From Saussurea involucrata (Eukaryota; Streptophyta; Magnoliopsida; Asterales; Asteraceae), in NCBI GenBank assembly GCA_033807775.1, contig CM066321.1:48030555-48094554 (forward strand): a DNA stretch of 64,000 bases, in the 5' to 3' direction. Below are positions 59,061 to 64,000 of this stretch, piece by piece. How positions within the stretch are numbered: the first letter of the stretch is position 1; every line of letters begins with the position of its first letter. Made by a program: the position numbers and the translations under genes. The notes under the pieces are model-generated. The model saw only the letters and a program-made list of their open reading frames with translations, had not been told where the DNA came from and did not search any database.

Positions 59061-60288
59061 AGTACAAAATGGGAATTACGATTAGTCCACGCCTATTCCT
59101 CATTTCACTTCAACGGGAATTACGATTAGTCCACGCCTATTCCACGTTCATTAAATCCACGGGAATTACGATTAGTCCACGCCTATTCCACATGTTCACA
59201 TAATACTAGTGCCTATGGATCCATTACACTTCCTAACATATGTGCATAGTCACTCAATACACATATATACTCGTATCATAATCTCAGTCAAGTTATAATT
59301 ATATTCATACTGTTAAAATCACATTATGTTTCGTTTTCATAAAACATTGGAATAGTACAATATTACATAGGAATATGCAGGAAAACTTGTCCAGTAACTT
59401 AGTCCGAAACCAATTCTGGAAACAGTCCGGAATTCAAATCCGGAACATCTATCCGGAAACATCCGAAAAATCCAAGAATCTGGTAACATCCGGAAAGAGT
59501 ATCCGGACTCCAAGTCTGGAACCATCCGAGAATCATATCCGGTAACCAATCCGGAAAACCATCCGGTATCCGGAAGTGTCCGGTATCCGGTAAATCCATC
59601 CGGACAACTATTCGGAATCCGGAACAATCCGGTATCCGGAATCAGTCCAGAAAACATCTGGAATCCGGAACATTTCGGATTGTTCATCTTCCGGATTGAT
59701 CCAATTCTACCCAGTTTCAATCGTTTTCTACCCAGAACTTCAAAAATCGATTTGTATCTATTTCTCACAGATAATAATAAGCTTATTCAACTGTTTCATT
59801 TAACAAATAGACTTTATTAAGCAAAGACATGTAGATGAACTCACCTTAAGAACTTCACAGTTGACAAGATCAAAATCAGTATCAAATTCCAACTCTCTAT
59901 CACCAACACAAACTGAGACCTAATCAAGAATGGATTATTTTGTGATTTCAACTTCTTAAAGGAATTAGATTGTAGAAGAATTTGCTTACCGAACAAAAGT
60001 GAAGAACTCAGTTCTTTTCTTCCTGCACTTCTTTGAACCGACCCAAAGGAATTGAAATTGAGATAACATCAATTTCAACCGACTCATCCATTTTAAACAT
60101 AAACAACTTTCCTCAAAAGACCAAACTAACCCCAAAGTTTCATAAATCCACAATTAGCTTAAACTTTTGGTCAATTACACTTTGACCCTTCGACATTAAA
60201 CCACACATTATGTTTAAAACAACGTCCCTTAATATTTTAAACACTCTCCCAAAATGTACAATAATTATGGAAATATCGAGGTGTTACA
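59061..60288 (-). repeat. 3' LTR of element K, proximal piece
   Basis: On the minus strand it starts TGTAACACCTCG at 60288. It contains a dense TCCGGA/TCCGGTA array at 59400-59700 and three copies of a roughly 55-bp repeat with GGGAATTACGATTAGTCC at 59070-59190. The latter continue across G into 15290-15380. Confidence 0.9.
59844..59989 (-). other. Predicted intron 1 and middle exon of K LTR
   Basis: Minus strand: intron 1 is 59989 to 59920 (70 bp, GTAAGC to TTGATTAG), the middle exon is 59919 to 59845 (75 nt), and the intron 2 donor AAG|GTGAGT is at 59844. The acceptor CTTACCAG is at 14980-14979 beyond G. Confidence 0.5.
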
Positions 60289-60308
60289 AATCTCCCCAAC
60301 TTGAAAAT

Positions 60309-60326
60309 GATTTCGTCCCCGAAATC
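60309..60326 (-). other. Hairpin before polypurine tract (K)
   Basis: GATTTCG/CGAAATC with loop GGGA on the minus strand, followed by AAGTTGGGGAGATT and the LTR start. Confidence 0.65.
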
Positions 60327-60330
60327 AAAG

Positions 60331-62617
60331 TTAAGTAAATAAATGAGGATATCTATTCCTTATATCTTCTTCAGATTCCCATGTTACATTTGCACCTCTG
60401 TGATGTTTCCAGTGTACTTTAACCATGATTACTTCCTTATGTCGTAGCTTCTTAGTCGTCCTTTCTAAAATTGCTTCAGGTTCCTCCACGCAACGACTCT
60501 TCTCATCCACTTTTATTTCATAAAGTAGTATAACATTTTCTTCTTCGGCTAAGCATTTCCGAAGATAACATACATGGAAGGTATTATGGATTCCGTCCAA
60601 TTCAGGTGGAAGATCCAACTGACCCGCAAATTGTTTTTCTCTAGTTTCTAACCAACATATTGGAGTTCTACATTTCCGTCCATATAAGGCTTCAAAAGGT
60701 GCTCTTCCAATACTGGAATGATAACTATTGTTGTACGCAAACTCCACAAGACCTGACCATGTCTTCCATAGTCTGAATGGTTCTTTCACTTTGCCCGTCT
60801 ATTTATAGATGATAAGTTGTTCTTAAATTCACTCTTGTACCCAATTCTTCTTGTAGTGACTGCCAAAATCTTGAAGTAAATCGACTGTCATGGTCAGAAA
60901 CAATAGACACACGTATACCATGTCTTGACACCACTTCATCAATATATAATTTGGCTAGTTTATCAATTGGTGAAGCTTCTTTCATTGCTAAGAAATGAGC
61001 ACCTTTTGTTAAGTGATCCATGATTACCCAAATAGTATCGTTACCCTTCAACGTCTTTGGTAACTTAGTCACAAAGTCCATGGTAATCTTATCCCATTTC
61101 CATTCAGGAATCTCTAAAGATTGTAGACTCCCATAAGGTCGTTGATGTTCGGCCTTTACCAATGAACATGTCACACATTTCTCTACACATTGTGCCACAT
61201 CTAACTTCATAGCTGGCCAACAATAGTGTAGTTTCAGATCTCTATACATCTTAGTACTTCTAGGATGTATATAATATTTGGACTTGTGGGCGTCTTCAAG
61301 AAGTAACTCTCGATTTCCCCCAATCTTCGGCACCCAAATACGGCCTTGAAACAGTTTGACTCTGCGACCATCTTCCATTAAATAAAGACGTTGTGTAACC
61401 ATGACTTCCTCTTTCATATTTTCTTCTAATAATGCTTCTGCTTGTGCCATTTTGATTCTTCCCATCAGGTTCGACGTCACATCAATCCTGGCGTTAGTCG
61501 TTTTCAAACATCCATTGTATTCTTTTCTACTTAAGGCATCAGCCACAACATTTGCCTTACCAGGATGATAATGCAATTCACAATCATAATCCTTAAGTAA
61601 TTCTAACCAACGTCGTTGCCTCATATTCAGCTCTTTCTGATAAAAGACATGCTTCAAGCTCTTATGATCAGTGAAAAGAGTGCACTTCGTTCCATATAAA
61701 TAATGCGCCATAACTTCAAAGCAAACACGACTGCTGCTAATTCTAAATCATGGGTGGGATAATTCTTTTCATGCTCCTTAAGTTGTCTTCATGCATAAGC
61801 AATCACTTTGCCACGTTGCATCATTACACACCCCAAACCCATCTTTGACGCATCACTATAAACGACTAAATCTTCTGTTACTTCCGGTAGTGCAAGGATA
61901 GGAGCTTCACACAACTTCTTTTTAGTCCATACAAACTTCACATTCTTCTGTGTCAGGATTGTCAAGGCAGAAGCGATCTTAGAGAAATCATTTATGAATT
62001 TCCGGTAATAGCCTGCCAAACCCAAAAAACTTCGTATCTCCGATACGTTCTTCGGTGTTTCCCAATTCATCATCGCTTCTATCTTAGCCGGATCCACTTT
62101 GACTCCTTCAGAAGTAATCACATGACCGATAAACTGTACCTCCTTTAACCAAAATTCACATTTTTAAAATTTTGCATACAATTTCTCTTTCCTCGGAACA
62201 TCTAAGACTTCACGAAGGTGACATTCGTTATCGGCTTCATTCTTTGAATAAACAAGTATGTCATCAATGAACACGATGACAGACTTGTCTAAGAATGGTC
62301 GACACACCCTGTTCATTAAATCCATGAACACAGCAGGAGCGTTTGTCAACCCAAAAGGCATAACGAGAAATTCATAATGCCCATACCTTGTTCTAAACGC
62401 CGTCTTGGAAACATCTTCATCCCTTACTCTTACATGATGATAGCCCGACCTCAAATCAATCTTTGAGAAGCATCCCACGCCTTGAAGTTGATCGAATAAG
62501 TCATCAATCCTTGGGAGCGGATACTTATTCTTAATGGTCACCTTATTCAACTCCTTGTAGTCTATGTACATTCTCATAGTGTCATCCTTTTTCTTGACAA
62601 ATAACATCGGAGCTCCC
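60331..62617 (-). pseudogene. K pol: RT, RNase H, integrase, chromodomain
   Basis: The minus-strand frame starts at the L insertion point (GAPMLFVKKKDD). Reverse transcriptase: MYIDYKELNKVT, FSKIDLRSGYHHVR, FLVMPFGLTNAPA and the catalytic VIVFIDDILVYS. A stop lies between LYAKF and KCEFW (62164-62166). RNase H (VVYSDASKMGLG, TDHKSLKHVF, VADALSR) has a short loss after KFVWTKK and a one-base shift near 61715. Integrase: HPRSTKMYRDL, CVEKCVTC, ITMDFVTKLP and VSDHDSRF, with the GQSERT block in another frame. Short losses remove part of the YNNSYHSS flank and, in frame, most of the GPY/F region (FAGQ joins LDLPPEL). The chromodomain (VEEPEAILE, VKVHWKHHRGANVTWE) is kept. Confidence 0.88.
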
Positions 62618-63582
62618 TGTTGATCCAAACCCTCAGTGATTTGATAATGACTCTGAGAAACACTTAGTGAAAATTGTAAGTAGAAAATATGTATTAGAGT
62701 TTCACTATCGCTGATAAGTACTAAGTCTGTTCAGTACCGCTGATAGCAAACTCATGTTCTTTAATTTATGCATTCAGCGAACATTGTTCATCAGTGAGCC
62801 CCGAGCCTGTTCAGTCTCACTAATGATCGCTGATACCTTATGTTGTTTACTTATGATCCCTGAACACAAGATTCATGTCAACTACGTTCTACGCTGAAGT
62901 CGAAGATCAAGCCAAAGAACCAGCGACTAAGTCTACTAATGAACTGATGCGGATATCAGCGAAGCCAAGACTTGTCCATTCAACGTTAAGTTTCAAGTAG
63001 AAGACTTCAGCTAACACTGAACTTTATCATTCGCTGATAAAGAATCATTCAGCGAACGCTGATCATGAAGCCTCCTCTACAAGCAACTTTTGTCTTACCC
63101 CCTTGTACTCCTTCGTACGATTTTGTCAGAACGGACATCCCTTTTGTCCAGAATCGTACAACCAACTCTGATTCTACACTGTTCATCATGCGGCTACTAG
63201 GTTGTCTACTGAAGTCAAACCATGCAACCAACCAGAGGCTGCCACGTGTAAAGTTGTACTGACATGCATTAAATGCATGCAGTATATAAAGCAAACCCTA
63301 CTTCAATTTTGAAGTGCTCGGCCATTCCTTCTCTTGTTGAATCTGTGTGTTAGAATATTTGTCTTAAGTATTCTTATTTCCTTCTCTCTTATTTCTAGTG
63401 CAAGAAATCTTAGTGATTCTCATAGTTTGTTTAGATTAAGTTTATTCCTTAATCTCGTTCCGCAACAAACTGTAAATTGTTTGATACATACCAATAAATA
63501 ATTTAGAAAGATAAAAATCGTGTGTTTGTATTCAACCCCCCCCCCCTTTCTACAAACTTGTATAACCCCTTTGGGACCAACA
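62618..63582 (+). repeat. 5' LTR of L (965 bp)
   Basis: Starts TGTTGATCCAAA and ends TTTGGGACCAACA, which are inverted forms of one another. Contains dispersed CGCTGATA/TTCAGCGAA motifs at 62705-63065 and a poly-C run at about 63536-63546. Confidence 0.85.
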
Positions 63583-63584
63583 AG

Positions 63585-63596
63585 TGGTATCAGAGC
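63585..63596 (+). other. Primer binding site of L
   Basis: TGGTATCAGAGC, 2 bases after the LTR. Confidence 0.92.
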
Positions 63597-63665
63597 AGTT
63601 TGTTTAATCTAATAAACAAGATCTTGCTTATACTATTCTTTTCTCTTCCTTGCTATTTTCTCAAA

Positions 63666-64000
63666 ATGGAAAACTCCACAAACACAAACTATATCGATAA
63701 TGGTTCTCTTGCAAAACCTCCTAGATTTTCCAAAGATAACTTCAATCTATGGAAAAATAGGATGATGCTCTTTTTGGAAGGTGTAGATCCTACTATACCT
63801 TATTACATTGAAAATGGACCATATGTCCCTTTCATGATAGACCCTGCTGTTCCAAGCACTGCTACTAGAGCTGCTATCCCTGAAAGAATCATTCCTAGGG
63901 AAGTTAGTACGTGGACTAATGATACAAGAAGAAGGTGTCCATTGATACTAAGGCCAGATCCATCCTCTCTATGGCTCTTCCTGATGAAGTCTACCACTCC
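63666..64000 (+). pseudogene. Copia gag start of L, frameshifted
   Basis: Starts at the ATG at 63666 (MENSTNTNYIDNG), 69 bases after the primer site. The N-terminal copia gag motif PPRFSKDNFNLWKNRMMLF is clear. Near 63925-63935 a one-base change shifts the frame: the next frame carries SIDTKARSILSMALPDEV, the normal continuation. So this copy's gag is probably broken, although it is truncated by the window edge. Confidence 0.8.

Larger units (their letters stand above)
14695..62617 (-). mobile_element. Ty3/gypsy chromovirus K, outermost element of the nest
   Basis: Minus-strand element with pol (62617 to 60331), hairpin, polypurine tract and 3' LTR (60288 to 59061, then 15389 to 14695). It was cut twice: G entered its LTR (target copies agtac at 15385-15389 and 59061-59065), and copia L entered its pol at 62617. 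Its gag and 5' LTR lie beyond L, outside the window. Its polypurine tract and upstream hairpin match those of G, so G is a deleted relative. Confidence 0.85.
62618..64000 (+). mobile_element. L: Ty1/copia element, 5' part only
   Basis: 5' LTR, primer site and the start of gag are visible; the rest lies outside the window. Inserted into K's reverse transcriptase. The left target copy should be ctccc (62613-62617). The short ORF that appears to extend K's frame as MDQQ comes from L's LTR, not from K. Confidence 0.85.

Noticed and set aside
62164..62628. Start MDQQ for the K reverse transcriptase ORF
   Set aside because: The first codons come from the L LTR (starts at 62618). K's frame simply runs into the insertion.

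Overview
This window is repeat-rich DNA from a flowering plant. The evidence is several chromodomain-carrying Ty3/gypsy elements, a Sirevirus-like Ty1/copia element, a PIF/Harbinger transposase relative, hAT and Mutator-like (MULE) non-autonomous elements, and tRNA-iMet primer sites (TGGTATCAGAGC). Element style suggests a eudicot, possibly Asteraceae, but that is a weak inference. I see no host gene, no structural RNA gene and no CRISPR array. Nearly every coding stretch is a transposable-element gene, and most are broken by stops, frameshifts or deletions.

Layout. 1-2834 is the 3' part of a gag-only gypsy derivative (A1) inserted into the integrase region of a relative (B, 2835-5150). 5151-6350 is AT-rich with a 304-bp tandem repeat, followed by a MULE MITE and a minus-strand LTR remnant. 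7631-12058 is a decayed Harbinger element (MYB-like gene plus transposase) split by a 1.6-kb hAT element with a perfect 8-bp target duplication. 12060-14694 holds a CACTA-type ORF relic and two or three MITEs.

From 14695 to 62617 everything is one nest. Gypsy element K (minus strand) has its 3' LTR split by element G (15390-59060, target duplication agtac). G contains three insertions: A2, a 3.7-kb deletion derivative in its 5' LTR (15601-19299, gattg); S, a 15.3-kb Sirevirus-like copia in its gag (22234-37511), which itself carries a hAT (32903-34720, ccctcaac); and H, a gypsy element placed 1 bp from the end of G's 3' LTR (47156-59054, gttac). Copia element L (62618 to beyond the window) cuts K's pol. 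G also carries a four-unit, 2.05-kb tandem amplification at its 3' side, and H carries three tandem LTRs at its 5' side.

The most unusual signals are structural. (1) All four gypsy LTR families share an apparent two-intron layout inside the LTR: purine-rich leader, GT-AG intron, a 58-75-nt middle exon, GT-AG intron, then a terminal exon leading to the primer site. (2) Arrays of TCCGGA/ACCGG-type motifs lie mostly inside those predicted introns and recur in the leaders of the unrelated copia element. (3) A 6-7-bp stem with a GGGAC-like loop sits between the pol stop and the polypurine tract, with compensatory stem changes between families. All are read by eye and need computation.
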